From Lentzea albida (lineage in GTDB: Bacteria; Actinomycetota; Actinomycetes; Mycobacteriales; Pseudonocardiaceae), in contig NZ_FOFV01000037.1 of the NCBI RefSeq assembly GCF_900111005.1, positions 1 to 34,924 of the forward strand: DNA of 34,924 bases, given 5' to 3'. Made by a program: the position numbers and the translations under genes. Positions 15,547-23,468 of this stretch are shown here, piece after piece. Every line of letters begins with the position of its first letter. The first letter of the stretch is position 1. The notes beneath the pieces were generated by a model. That model was not told where the DNA came from. It did not search any database and saw only the letters and a program-made list of their open reading frames with translations.

Positions 15547-16532
15547 TGCTCACCGTCGGAGTGGACATCGGCGGGACCAGCGTGCGCGCGGGTGTCGTGG
15601 ACCCGCGCGGCTCGGTCCTCGACACCTCCCGCGCCCCCACCCCCACGAGCGAACGCGCCCTGGAGGACGCGATCGTCGCCGCCGTCGAGGAGGTGGCGGA
15701 CCGCCACACCGTGACCGCGGTCGGCCTCGCGGTGGCGGGGTTCATCGCCTCGGACCGCCGCACGGTCCGGTTCGCGCCGCACCTCGCGTGGCGGCAGGTC
15801 AACGTCGCCGAGCGCATGAGCGACCGCCTGGGCATGCCGGTGGTGCTGGAGCACGACGCGAACGCCGCCGCCCTGGCCGAACACCGCTTCGGCGCGGCCC
15901 GCGGCGCCAAGACCGCCGTGCTGGTCGCCATCGGCACGGGCATCGGCGCCGCGCTGCTGCTCGACGGCGAGGTCTTCCGCGGCGCGCACGGCGTCGCCCC
16001 CGAACTGGGCCACCTGCGCGTCGTCCCGGACGGCCGCCCGTGCCCGTGCGGCAAGAACGGCTGCTGGGAGCGCTACTGCAGCGGCACGGCCCTGAGCGCC
16101 ACGGCCGTCGAACTGCTGGCCAAGCACCCCGGTGTGTCGACCGTCCTCGCCCGCGAGGCCGCGGGCGACTCCCGCGCGGTGACCGGCCGCCGGGTGGCGG
16201 GCGCGGCGCGCGACGGCGACCCGCTCGCCAAACGCGCGATGGCCGACCTGGCCCGGTGGCTCGGCGAGGGCCTGGCGCTGGTCGCGGACGTCTACGACCC
16301 CGAGGTGATCGTCATCGGGGGAGGGGTGTCGACGTCGGCGCCGCTGTTCCTCGACGACGCCCGCGAGCGCTACGCCTCCGTCGTCACGGGCGCGGGCCAC
16401 CGGCCGCTGGCCAGGATCCGCACCGCGCAGCTCGGCGACGACGCCGGCATCGTGGGCGCGGCGACCCTGGCCCGCGAGACGGCGGCCCAGCTGGCGACGC
16501 GGGGCTCCAGGAACCACTCGCGCCGCTCCTAG
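15546..16532 (+). CDS. ROK-family glucokinase
   Basis: A 328-residue ROK protein without a helix-turn-helix, hence a sugar kinase rather than a repressor. GVDIGGTSVRAG is the ATP phosphate loop, EHDANAAALAEHRFG holds catalytic D104, AIGTGIGAALLLDG the second phosphate motif, and PELGHLR (H156) with CPCGKNGCWE (C166, C168, C173) the zinc site that defines ROK kinases. VIVIGGGVS closes the adenosine site. It most likely makes glucose-6-phosphate from glucose and ATP; a phosphofructokinase lies 3 kb downstream. GTG start overlaps the previous TAG by one base. Confidence 0.88.
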   Translation: MLTVGVDIGGTSVRAGVVDPRGSVLDTSRAPTPTSERALEDAIVAAVEEVADRHTVTAVGLAVAGFIASDRRTVRFAPHLAWRQVNVAERMSDRLGMPVVLEHDANAAALAEHRFGAARGAKTAVLVAIGTGIGAALLLDGEVFRGAHGVAPELGHLRVVPDGRPCPCGKNGCWERYCSGTALSATAVELLAKHPGVSTVLAREAAGDSRAVTGRRVAGAARDGDPLAKRAMADLARWLGEGLALVADVYDPEVIVIGGGVSTSAPLFLDDARERYASVVTGAGHRPLARIRTAQLGDDAGIVGAATLARETAAQLATRGSRNHSRRS

Positions 16533-16539
16533 GGTTCCT

Positions 16540-16561
16540 GCTCGAGGGCTACTTCTCGAGC
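16540..16561. terminator. Possible terminator between convergent glucokinase and DUF3140 genes
   Basis: Arms GCTCGAG and CTCGAGC around eight bases, overlapping the DUF3140 stop codon. A second weaker inverted repeat (AGGAACC at 16509, GGTTCCT at 16533) spans the glucokinase stop. Confidence 0.4.
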
Positions 16562-16881
16562 GGGTCGTGGCCCCAGTTCATCAGCGAGTAGCGCCAGCGG
16601 CTGTCCTCGACGTCCCCGCCCGGCCGCTGGGCGAGGTGGCGGTGGACGTAGCCGACGACCTTGCGCATGTGCTTGAGGTCGTCGTCGGTCAGGTCGTCGC
16701 GCTTCTTGCGCAGCAACGACACGATGCGCCGGCCCGACGCGTGACCGGTCGACTCGCCGGACTGCTTGTCGCCGACCTCCTTGGACTCGTCGGTGCCGAG
16801 CCACTTCTCCAGCGTTGCGGCGGTCATGTTGACCGCGTCGCCGAAGTCCTTGCGGGTCTGCTCCTGGTCGTCGTCGCTCAC
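16549..16881 (-). CDS. DUF3140 protein
   Basis: A 110-residue hydrophilic protein. The segment QTRKDFGDAVNMTAATLEKWL and the end HMRKVVGYVHRHLAQRP...SLMNWGHDP are the conserved parts of DUF3140. The family is of unknown function; it is often found beside DUF2945 genes, as it is here. Charged, helical, no membrane segment, which suggests a cytosolic DNA- or protein-associated stress protein (inference). GTG start with GGGAGGA five bases before it. It is divergent from the DUF2945 gene across only 50 bases that hold a palindromic GGGGTACCCC. Confidence 0.85.
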   Translation of the reverse strand: MSDDDQEQTRKDFGDAVNMTAATLEKWLGTDESKEVGDKQSGESTGHASGRRIVSLLRKKRDDLTDDDLKHMRKVVGYVHRHLAQRPGGDVEDSRWRYSLMNWGHDPLEK

Positions 16882-16897
16882 GTTGGTCCTCCCGCTC

Positions 16898-16945
16898 GGG
16901 TTGGTTCGTCCGAGTGGGGTACCCCGCGTTCATGACGAAGCACCC
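16898..16945. promoter_or_regulatory. Divergent sigma-B-type promoters sharing a palindromic -10
   Basis: GGGGTACCCC at 16916-16925 reads GGGTAC on both strands. On the plus strand GGGTT (16898-16902) stands 14 bases before GGGTAC; on the minus strand GGGTG (16945-16941) stands 16 bases before it. Both fit the actinomycete sigma-B-like pattern GNNTN-N14-16-GGGTAY. The plus promoter would start at or near the DUF2945 ATG. Confidence 0.5.
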
Positions 16946-17147
16946 CTACAAGCCCGGTGACGAGGTCGAGTGGTCGAGCCACGGTTCGACGACGCACGGC
17001 GAGGTCAAGGAGGAGATCACCACGGAGACGGAGGCGGCGGGGCGGAAGGTGAAGGCCTCGAAGGAGGAGCCCCAGTACCGCGTGGAGAGCGCGAAGAGCG
17101 GCAGGGACGCGGTCCACAAGCCGGAGGCGCTGCGCAAGAAGAAGTGA
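16932..17147 (+). CDS. DUF2945 protein (HVA1-type TUDOR-like domain)
   Basis: A 71-residue basic protein. PYKPGDEVEWSSHGSTTHGEV is the opening of the DUF2945/hypervirulence-associated TUDOR-like domain, EEPQYRVESAKSGRDAVHKPEALRKK its end; the whole protein is one small beta-barrel. Function unknown; the fold suggests nucleic acid or peptide binding. No ribosome site precedes the ATG at 16932, but a GGGTAC box ends ten bases upstream, which would give a leaderless transcript. Paired with the divergent DUF3140 gene. Confidence 0.85.
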   Translation: MTKHPYKPGDEVEWSSHGSTTHGEVKEEITTETEAAGRKVKASKEEPQYRVESAKSGRDAVHKPEALRKKK

Positions 17148-17152
17148 ACGTC

Positions 17153-17188
17153 CGCGGTGGGCGACGTCGGGGTTGTTCGCCCACCGCG
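17153..17188. terminator. Terminator hairpin between convergent DUF2945 and small gene
   Basis: Arms CGCGGTGGGCGA and TCGCCCACCGCG, 12 perfect pairs, 12-base loop. GAACGTCC flanks the hairpin on both sides as a direct repeat. Confidence 0.7.
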
Positions 17189-17199
17189 AACGTCCGGGT

Positions 17200-17307
17200 C
17201 TAGCGGCCCAGCAGGCGCAGGATGCGCGGGCGGCGGCGCTTGGCCACGTCCTTCTTGCCGAGGGTCGCCATGGCGCGGGCCATCATCAGGTGCTGCATCT
17301 GGTCCAT
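17200..17307 (-). CDS. Small basic protein, 35 residues
   Basis: Too short for routine ORF calling. It reads MDQMQHLMMARAMATLGKKD and continues VAKRRRPRILRLLGR to TAG: a Met-rich amphipathic helix followed by a strongly basic helix. Support: a TACCGT box on the minus strand (17320-17315) ends seven bases before the ATG, the same leaderless layout as several neighbours, and a good hairpin lies just past the stop. A GTG three codons upstream is an alternative start. No function is known to me; membrane or RNA contact would fit the composition. Confidence 0.55.
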   Translation of the reverse strand: MDQMQHLMMARAMATLGKKDVAKRRRPRILRLLGR

Positions 17308-17314
17308 GCCCGAC

Positions 17315-17320
17315 ACGGTA
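17315..17320 (-). promoter_or_regulatory. -10 box, leaderless promoter of the 35-residue gene
   Basis: TACCGT on the minus strand, seven bases before the ATG at 17307. Confidence 0.45.
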
Positions 17321-17391
17321 AGCATGACCGAATCGTTATCTGAAGGTTTGAGTGGCCGTTATCACGCCGTTACCGGACGGGCCGTGACGTG

Positions 17392-17862
17392 TCACACCTG
17401 GGCGCCGTCGTCCCACCCGGAGTCGGGCGGCGGGGTGTTGCGCATGCGCAGGATCAGCCAGCCGACGCCCGCACAGAGCGCCACCAGCGACAACGGCGTG
17501 CCGACGCTCGAGTGCAGTCCGAAGATGCCGGGCGCGACCAGCAGGAGGATGCCGAGCACGAACAGACCGAGGGCGGCGAACGTCGAGGCGCGCAGCACGG
17601 GGAACGGCGGAGGCTCCGGCGGCACGTAGTGGTCCTCGTCGGCCGGGTCGCGCGGTTCGGGCTCTTCTTCCACGTCAGGAGGGATGTCGTCGGCCACGTC
17701 GTCGCGCGCCTTCGCGCCGCCCGGCTCCGTGCCCTCCGGGCTCGCGTCGTCGAGGTCGAGCCAGTCCTTGCCGACCCCGTCCCGCTCGAGACCCGCGACG
17801 ATCTCGGCAAAGAGCTCGTCGACGTTCTCGGGGCCGTCGGTCGAGTCGCGCCGGGCGTTCAT
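17392..17862 (-). CDS. Two-helix membrane protein with acidic cytoplasmic domain
   Basis: A 156-residue protein. Residues 1-85 are hydrophilic and acidic (NVDELFAEIVAGLERDGVGK, then a stretch rich in D, E and P). Two transmembrane helices follow: FAALGLFVLGILLLVAPGIF and LSLVALCAGVGWLILRM, separated by a short loop, and a short Pro/Asp tail. I recognise the general type, an actinobacterial hypothetical membrane protein, but no function. The ATG at 17862 (MNARRDSTDG) is chosen because GGAGAGG lies six bases before it; the frame opens five codons earlier. Divergent from plsC across 190 bases in which I see only promoter-like sequence. Confidence 0.75.
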   Translation of the reverse strand: MNARRDSTDGPENVDELFAEIVAGLERDGVGKDWLDLDDASPEGTEPGGAKARDDVADDIPPDVEEEPEPRDPADEDHYVPPEPPPFPVLRASTFAALGLFVLGILLLVAPGIFGLHSSVGTPLSLVALCAGVGWLILRMRNTPPPDSGWDDGAQV

Positions 17863-18052
17863 CCAGAGCCTCTCCAAGTGCCGCCACCCTCTGACCCCTC
17901 ATCGTTGCACGGGCCGGATGTGTTGCGGGTTACGGCAGTCGGCTCAGCATGCGCGTCACGCACTAACCCGCGATTCGTTGTGTGAGGTGCCGTCGGCTCC
18001 GTAGGCTGGATGCCGGGATCAAGGTTCGGTGTCTAGGGAGGCGCTTCCCGCT

Positions 18053-18787
18053 GTGCTGTACTGGATCATGAAGCACGTCCTCCTGGGACCGATCTTGCGG
18101 CTGTTCTTCCAGCCCAAGATCATCGAGGGCGCCGAGAACATCCCCAAGGAGGGCGGAGCGATCCTGGCGAGCAACCACCTCGCCGTCTCCGACTCGTTCT
18201 TCCTGCCGCTGATGCTGTCGCGGCGCGTCACCTTCCCGGCCAAGATCGAGTACTTCACCGGCACGGGCCTCAAGGGCAAGCTGCAGAAGTGGTTCTTCTC
18301 CGGCGTCGGCCAGGTGCCGATCGACCGGTCCAGCGCCTCGGCCGCGCAGGGGGCGCTCGACACCGGCGTGCGCATCGTGCGCGAGGGCAAGCTGCTCGGC
18401 ATCTACCCCGAGGGCACGCGCTCGCCCGACGCCCGCCTGTACAAGGGCAAGGTCGGTGTCGCCTGGATCGCGCTGGAGTCCGGCGCGCCGGTCATCCCCG
18501 TGGCGATGTTCGGCACGGACAAGGCCAACCCCATCGGCTCCCGCATGTGGAAGCCGCACCCGATCCGCATCAAGATCGGCAAGCCGCTCGACTTCTCCCG
18601 CTACGAGGGCCTGTCCGGCGACAGGTTCGTGCTGCGCTCGATCACCGACGAGATCATGTACTCGTTGATGGAGCTCTCCGGCCAGGAGTACGTCGACGTC
18701 TACGCGGCCAAGGCCAAGGAGCAGACCGCCGACGTGCCCGAACAGGGCAAGAAGAGCGACCGGGTGCCCGAGACGAAGGCGAGCTGA
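18053..18787 (+). CDS. plsC: 1-acyl-sn-glycerol-3-phosphate acyltransferase family protein
   Basis: A 244-residue membrane-associated acyltransferase, counterpart of Rv2182c. NHLAVSD gives the catalytic HX4D pair H42 and D47; YPEGTRSPD holds the glycerol-phosphate-binding motif at 120-123; VPIDRS and VIPVAMFG are the other two family blocks. It should transfer an acyl chain to lysophosphatidic acid or a related lysolipid at the inner membrane face. An N-terminal hydrophobic helix (VLYWIMKHVLLGPILRLFF) anchors it. GTG 18053 is chosen because the protein then starts like mycobacterial homologues; an in-frame GTG at 18029 precedes a TAGGGAGG that would otherwise be the ribosome site. The C-terminal 35 residues are charged and not conserved. 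Confidence 0.87.
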   Translation: MLYWIMKHVLLGPILRLFFQPKIIEGAENIPKEGGAILASNHLAVSDSFFLPLMLSRRVTFPAKIEYFTGTGLKGKLQKWFFSGVGQVPIDRSSASAAQGALDTGVRIVREGKLLGIYPEGTRSPDARLYKGKVGVAWIALESGAPVIPVAMFGTDKANPIGSRMWKPHPIRIKIGKPLDFSRYEGLSGDRFVLRSITDEIMYSLMELSGQEYVDVYAAKAKEQTADVPEQGKKSDRVPETKAS

Positions 18788-18796
18788 GCGCACCCC

Positions 18797-18802
18797 TAGG
18801 GT
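18797..18802 (+). promoter_or_regulatory. -10 box, leaderless promoter of the exoribonuclease gene
   Basis: TAGGGT, six bases before the GTG at 18809. Confidence 0.55.
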
Positions 18803-18808
18803 GTCGCG

Positions 18809-19321
18809 GTGCGGTTTTTCTACGACTGTGAGTTCATCGAGGACGGGCTGACCATCGACCTCGTGTCGATCGGCGTGGTCGACGAGGAAGGCCGCGAGTT
18901 CTACGCCGTGTCCACCGAGTTCGACCCCGATCGCGCGGGTCCGTGGGTGCGGCAGAACGTCCTCAACCAGCTGCCCTCGCCCGCGGACAAGGCGTGGCGC
19001 AGCCGCGAGCGCATCCGCGAGGACCTGCTCGACTTCCTCGGCGCCCGCACCGCCGCGCGCGACGAGGTCGAGCTGTGGGCGTGGTTCGCCGCGTACGACC
19101 ACGTGGCGCTGGCGCAGCTGTGGGGCGCCATGCCGGCGTTGCCGCGCGCCCTGCCGAGGTTCACCCGCGACCTGCGCCAGCGCTGGGACGACGTCGGCCG
19201 CCCCAAGCTGCCGGCCCCTCCCGCGGACGCGCACGACGCCCTCGCCGACGCGCGGCACAACCTCGCGCGCTGGAAGGTGATCGAGGAACACCGCAGGAAA
19301 ATCGGCTTTCCCGTCCGCTGA
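18809..19321 (+). CDS. DEDDh 3'-5' exoribonuclease, Rv2179c type
   Basis: A 170-residue single-domain exoribonuclease. The motifs are complete: FYDCEFIEDG (D6, E8), YDHVALAQLWG (D97), and HDALADARHN (H142, D147). GREFYAVSTEFDPDRAG and PRFTRDLRQRW are segments I recognise from mycobacterial Rv2179c, an RNase T-like enzyme shown to remove 3' overhang nucleotides from RNA. Acts in the cytosol in RNA end trimming. The start is fixed by the TAGGGT box and by the position of the first catalytic Asp at residue 6. In mycobacteria the next conserved gene is aroG; here phosphofructokinase and a catabolic island lie between. Confidence 0.92.
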   Translation: MRFFYDCEFIEDGLTIDLVSIGVVDEEGREFYAVSTEFDPDRAGPWVRQNVLNQLPSPADKAWRSRERIREDLLDFLGARTAARDEVELWAWFAAYDHVALAQLWGAMPALPRALPRFTRDLRQRWDDVGRPKLPAPPADAHDALADARHNLARWKVIEEHRRKIGFPVR

Positions 19322-19397
19322 GTGAGACCCCACGTTGCTGCACCGATACAGCTCGTGAAAGTCTGCGTGACACAGAACACGAGAGATGGGGAAGCAG

Positions 19398-20426
19398 ATG
19401 CGCATCGGTGTGCTCACTGGCGGTGGTGACTGCCCCGGTCTGAACGCCGTGATCCGGGCCGTGGTCCGCAAGGGGATCAAGGCGCACGGCTGGGAGATCG
19501 TCGGGTTCCGCAACGGGTGGCAGGGCCCGATCGAGAACCTCACCAAGTCGATCGACCTCGCGGACGTCGAGGAGATCCTGACCCGCGGTGGCACGATCCT
19601 GGGCTCGTCGCGCACGAACCCGTACAAGGTCGAGGGCGGTGTCGACCGCATCCGCGAGACCATCGCGGCGAACAACATCGACGCCATCGTCGCGATCGGC
19701 GGCGAGGACACCCTCGGCGTCGCCAAGCGCCTCACCGACGACGGCATCGGCGTCGTGGGTGTGCCGAAGACGATCGACAACGACCTCGGCGCCACGGACT
19801 ACACGTTCGGCTTCGACACGGCCGTCCACATCGCGACCGAGGCCATCGACCGCCTGCGCACCACGGCCGAGTCGCACCACCGCGCGCTCGTCGTCGAGGT
19901 CATGGGCCGTCACGCGGGCTGGATCGCGCTGCACTCCGGCCTCGCCGGCGGCGCCAACGTCATCCTCGTCCCGGAGCGCCCGTTCAACGTCGACAAGGTC
20001 GTCGAGCACGTCGAGCGCCGCTTCGAGAGCGAGTTCGCACCGATCATCGTCGTCGCCGAGGGCGCGATCCCCGAGGGCGGCGCCGAGGTGCTGCACTCCG
20101 GTGAGCGCGACGCCTTCGGCCACGTCCGCCTCGGTGGCGTCGGCCAGTGGCTCGCGGAGGAGATCGCGGACCGCACCGGCAAGGAGTCCCGCGCGGCCGT
20201 CCTCGGCCACATCCAGCGCGGTGGCACGCCGACCGCCTACGACCGCGTCCTCGCGACCCGCTTCGGCCTGCACGCCGTCGACGCCGTCGCCGCCGGTGAC
20301 TTCGGCACGATGGTCGCGCTGCGCGGCACCGACATCGTCCGGGTGAAGCTGTCGGAGGCGACGGCCGAGCTCAAGACGGTTCCGGCGGAGCGCTACGAAG
20401 AGGCCGAGGTCTTCTTCGGCGCGTGA
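19398..20426 (+). CDS. pfp: 6-phosphofructokinase with pyrophosphate-type active site
   Basis: A 342-residue group III PfkA-family enzyme that phosphorylates fructose-6-phosphate. MRIGVLTGGGDCPGLNAVIR opens the nucleotide/diphosphate site, VPKTIDNDLGATDYTFGFDT is the catalytic segment with D127 and D129, and LGHIQRGGTP a sugar-phosphate loop. GGEDTLG places Asp at 104 and PKTID places Lys at 124; in ATP enzymes such as E. coli PfkA both are Gly, while the PPi enzyme of Amycolatopsis methanolica has Asp and Lys. The sequence therefore points to PPi as donor and a reversible reaction. The ATG at 19398 is chosen over 19386 since GGGGAAG precedes it and residue numbers then match family numbering. 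Confidence 0.88.
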   Translation: MRIGVLTGGGDCPGLNAVIRAVVRKGIKAHGWEIVGFRNGWQGPIENLTKSIDLADVEEILTRGGTILGSSRTNPYKVEGGVDRIRETIAANNIDAIVAIGGEDTLGVAKRLTDDGIGVVGVPKTIDNDLGATDYTFGFDTAVHIATEAIDRLRTTAESHHRALVVEVMGRHAGWIALHSGLAGGANVILVPERPFNVDKVVEHVERRFESEFAPIIVVAEGAIPEGGAEVLHSGERDAFGHVRLGGVGQWLAEEIADRTGKESRAAVLGHIQRGGTPTAYDRVLATRFGLHAVDAVAAGDFGTMVALRGTDIVRVKLSEATAELKTVPAERYEEAEVFFGA

Positions 20427-20458
20427 CGCCTGGGCCTGGCCCGCGGGTGTGAGCTCCG

Positions 20459-20653
20459 GCTCCGACCTGCGGGCCTGGCGCCTCGGGCTCGGCCTGCGGA
20501 GTTGGTTTTGGGCCCGACCTGCGGGCCTGGGGCTCGGTCTGCGGGCTCGGCTTTGGTCTCGGCCTGCGGGGTCGCCTTGGCTCCGGCGCGGGCTTGGCGC
20601 CTCTGGCTCGGCCTGCGGGGTTGGTCTCGGCTCGCCTGCGACGCTGAGCTGCG
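20459..20653. repeat. Degenerate tandem repeat, unit about 25 bp
   Basis: CTGCG (mostly within GGCCTGCGGG) recurs at 20467, 20494, 20519, 20539, 20564, 20613, 20636 and 20649, mostly 20-27 bases apart, separated by variants of CTCGG and TTGGTCTCGG. Strong G over C skew on the plus strand. Looks like a decayed minisatellite. Confidence 0.6.
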
Positions 20654-20709
20654 GCCCGGGCTCGGCCGCCAGTCGCACGCCGCCCAGGCCTCCGGCCGGC
20701 CAGCCACCC

Positions 20710-20726
20710 CCGATATATCGGATATC
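20710..20726 (-). repeat. 17-bp dispersed intergenic element, copy 2 (inverted)
   Basis: CCGATATATCGGATATC, the exact reverse complement of the element at 7164-7180. A strong hairpin begins five bases further on. Confidence 0.75.
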
Positions 20727-20731
20727 GCCTG

Positions 20732-20772
20732 CGAATGCCGGGTGTCGACACACTGTCGACGCCCGGCATTCG
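20732..20772. terminator. Long hairpin downstream of pfp
   Basis: 19-base arms starting CGAATGCCGGG and ending CCCGGCATTCG, with one G-T type mismatch and a CAC loop. The distance from the pfp stop (305 bases) is long for a terminator, but no other stem of this strength lies closer. Confidence 0.55.
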
Positions 20773-20809
20773 GCTTGTATACCGGCGGCACACGCCCACC
20801 CCCAGCGTG

Positions 20810-20830
20810 CCGTCTCGCTCGCTGGGACTC
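20810..20830 (+). promoter_or_regulatory. Degenerate copy of the GAGTCCC-N7-GGGACTC box
   Basis: The right arm GGGACTC is intact at 20824-20830; the left half is weak. About 14 of 21 positions agree with the two good boxes around the IclR gene. It lies 72 bases before the ABM start. Confidence 0.3.
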
Positions 20831-20858
20831 GCGCTGTGACCGTCCTCTCCGCGGCTGC

Positions 20859-20876
20859 GATGGTGAATTCACCATC
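20859..20876. promoter_or_regulatory. Perfect 18-bp palindrome, candidate operator of the ABM-hydroxylase operon
   Basis: GATGGTGAATTCACCATC is fully self-complementary and ends 25 bases before the ATG at 20902. A weak TGTGAC (20835-20840) with 18-base spacing would place a -10 inside it. The position suits a repressor site; the regulator is not evident. Confidence 0.6.
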
Positions 20877-20901
20877 CGTTGAGCAGTTGGAGGAGACCCC
20901 G

Positions 20902-21258
20902 ATGAGCGACGTGCGAGTCGTCCTGCCCGAACCGGACGCCGACGAGACCGGTCCGTACACGCACCTCGGCTTCGCGCAGGCCAGGCCGGGCCACGAGGAC
21001 GAGGTCGAGGCGCTGATCCTGGGCCTGGTCGAGCCGTTGCGGGGGGAGGAGGGCTCGATCGAGTTCCACGTCCACCGCGACCGCGCCGACCGCTCGCAGT
21101 TCGTGATCTACGAGGTGTTCCGGTCGAAGCAGGACCTCGAGAAGCACCTCGCCGAGCCGTACGTGCAGGAGTTCGTCCGCGCGATCCAGCCGCTGGTCAC
21201 CGGGCCGCTGCGCCAGCAGTTCCTGCGCATGTCGAGCGACCTGCCGGCGGGGAGGTAG
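20902..21258 (+). CDS. Antibiotic biosynthesis monooxygenase (ABM) family protein
   Basis: A 118-residue dimeric alpha+beta barrel protein. YTHLGFAQARPGHEDEVEALI is the first strand and helix of the ABM fold, EEGSIEFHVHRDRADRSQFVIYEVF the central strands, and KHLAEPYVQEFVRAIQPLV the final helix region. Family members include quinol and anthrone monooxygenases that need no cofactor, and also non-enzymatic or detoxifying proteins. It is the first gene of a two-gene operon with an FAD hydroxylase, three bases apart, so it may oxidise the quinol product of that enzyme or protect from it (inference). ATG start with GGAGGAG seven bases before. Confidence 0.82.
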   Translation: MSDVRVVLPEPDADETGPYTHLGFAQARPGHEDEVEALILGLVEPLRGEEGSIEFHVHRDRADRSQFVIYEVFRSKQDLEKHLAEPYVQEFVRAIQPLVTGPLRQQFLRMSSDLPAGR

Positions 21259-21260
21259 CC

Positions 21261-23057
<1,797 letters not shown>

Positions 23058-23062
23058 CGAAA

Positions 23063-23086
23063 GGGGCCCGGACGAGTCCGGGCCCC
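23063..23086. terminator. Bidirectional terminator between hydroxylase and SnoaL genes
   Basis: Arms GGGGCCCGGAC and GTCCGGGCCCC, 11 perfect pairs with a 2-base centre, five bases after the hydroxylase stop and four before the SnoaL stop. Preceded by GCGAAA and followed by TCCTTC, so it serves both strands. Confidence 0.85.
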
Positions 23087-23090
23087 TCCT

Positions 23091-23468
23091 TCACGCCATC
23101 GCGGGCGATATGTCCATGTGCACGCGGTAGTCGACGATCTCGTCGCCGGACATCCAGATCACCGTCACGCAGGGCAGCGCGAGCTGCTTGCCGTCCGGTG
23201 CCTCGGTCTCGATGGTGAACCGGCAGAACAGCTGGTCCCCGACCTCGGCGACTTGGTCGACCACGTGCCGCACCCACGGCAACGCCCCTGCCGCACCCGC
23301 GGTCGCGGCCACCACGGCGGCGCGGCCGATCAACGGCTCGTTGTTGCCGAAGACGTAGGTGGCGTCCTCGGCGAACCAGGCACCGAACGCCTCGGCGTCT
23401 CCGGCATCCACCGCGGCACACATCTGCCGCACCATGTCGGTGCGGTCGAAACCAGGCCGCGGGCTCAT
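23091..23468 (-). CDS. SnoaL-like / NTF2-fold protein
   Basis: A 125-residue single-domain protein of the cystatin/NTF2 fold: MVRQMCAAVDAGDAEAFGAWFAEDA is the helical start and FGNNEPLIGRAAVVA the following turn found in SnoaL-like proteins; DEIVDYRVHMDISP is the last strand. Members act as cyclases, isomerases or hydroxylases on polycyclic or aromatic substrates, or just bind small molecules; no catalytic residue can be assigned with certainty. Its ATG overlaps the cupin stop by four bases (ATGA), so it is the last gene of a FMO-cupin-SnoaL operon. Confidence 0.82.
   Translation of the reverse strand: MSPRPGFDRTDMVRQMCAAVDAGDAEAFGAWFAEDATYVFGNNEPLIGRAAVVAATAGAAGALPWVRHVVDQVAEVGDQLFCRFTIETEAPDGKQLALPCVTVIWMSGDEIVDYRVHMDISPAMA

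Larger units (their letters stand above)
20427..20901. other. 475-base non-coding junction between pfp and the catabolic island
   Basis: I find no credible gene here. In order it holds a degenerate tandem repeat (20459-20653), the 17-bp element in inverse orientation (20710-20726), a long hairpin (20732-20772), a half-conserved IclR box (20810-20830), and a perfect 18-bp palindrome (20859-20876) just before the ABM gene. This is the left edge of the accessory island. Confidence 0.7.

Noticed and set aside
17963..19795. 610-residue minus-strand frame over plsC, exoribonuclease and pfp
   Set aside because: Antisense to three genes with full catalytic motifs; no domain of its own.
20459..20653. 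CRISPR array
   Set aside because: The units are degenerate, spacing varies and there are no unique spacers or cas genes.
20371..20875. Pro/Arg-rich minus-strand frames of 142-160 residues over the tandem repeat
   Set aside because: The low-complexity peptide arises from the repeat itself, runs into the pfp end and has no ribosome site or conserved segment.
20449..20901. N-terminal extension of the ABM gene by 151 codons
   Set aside because: The extension translates repeat and hairpin DNA; a strong ribosome site and the family start fit ATG 20902.
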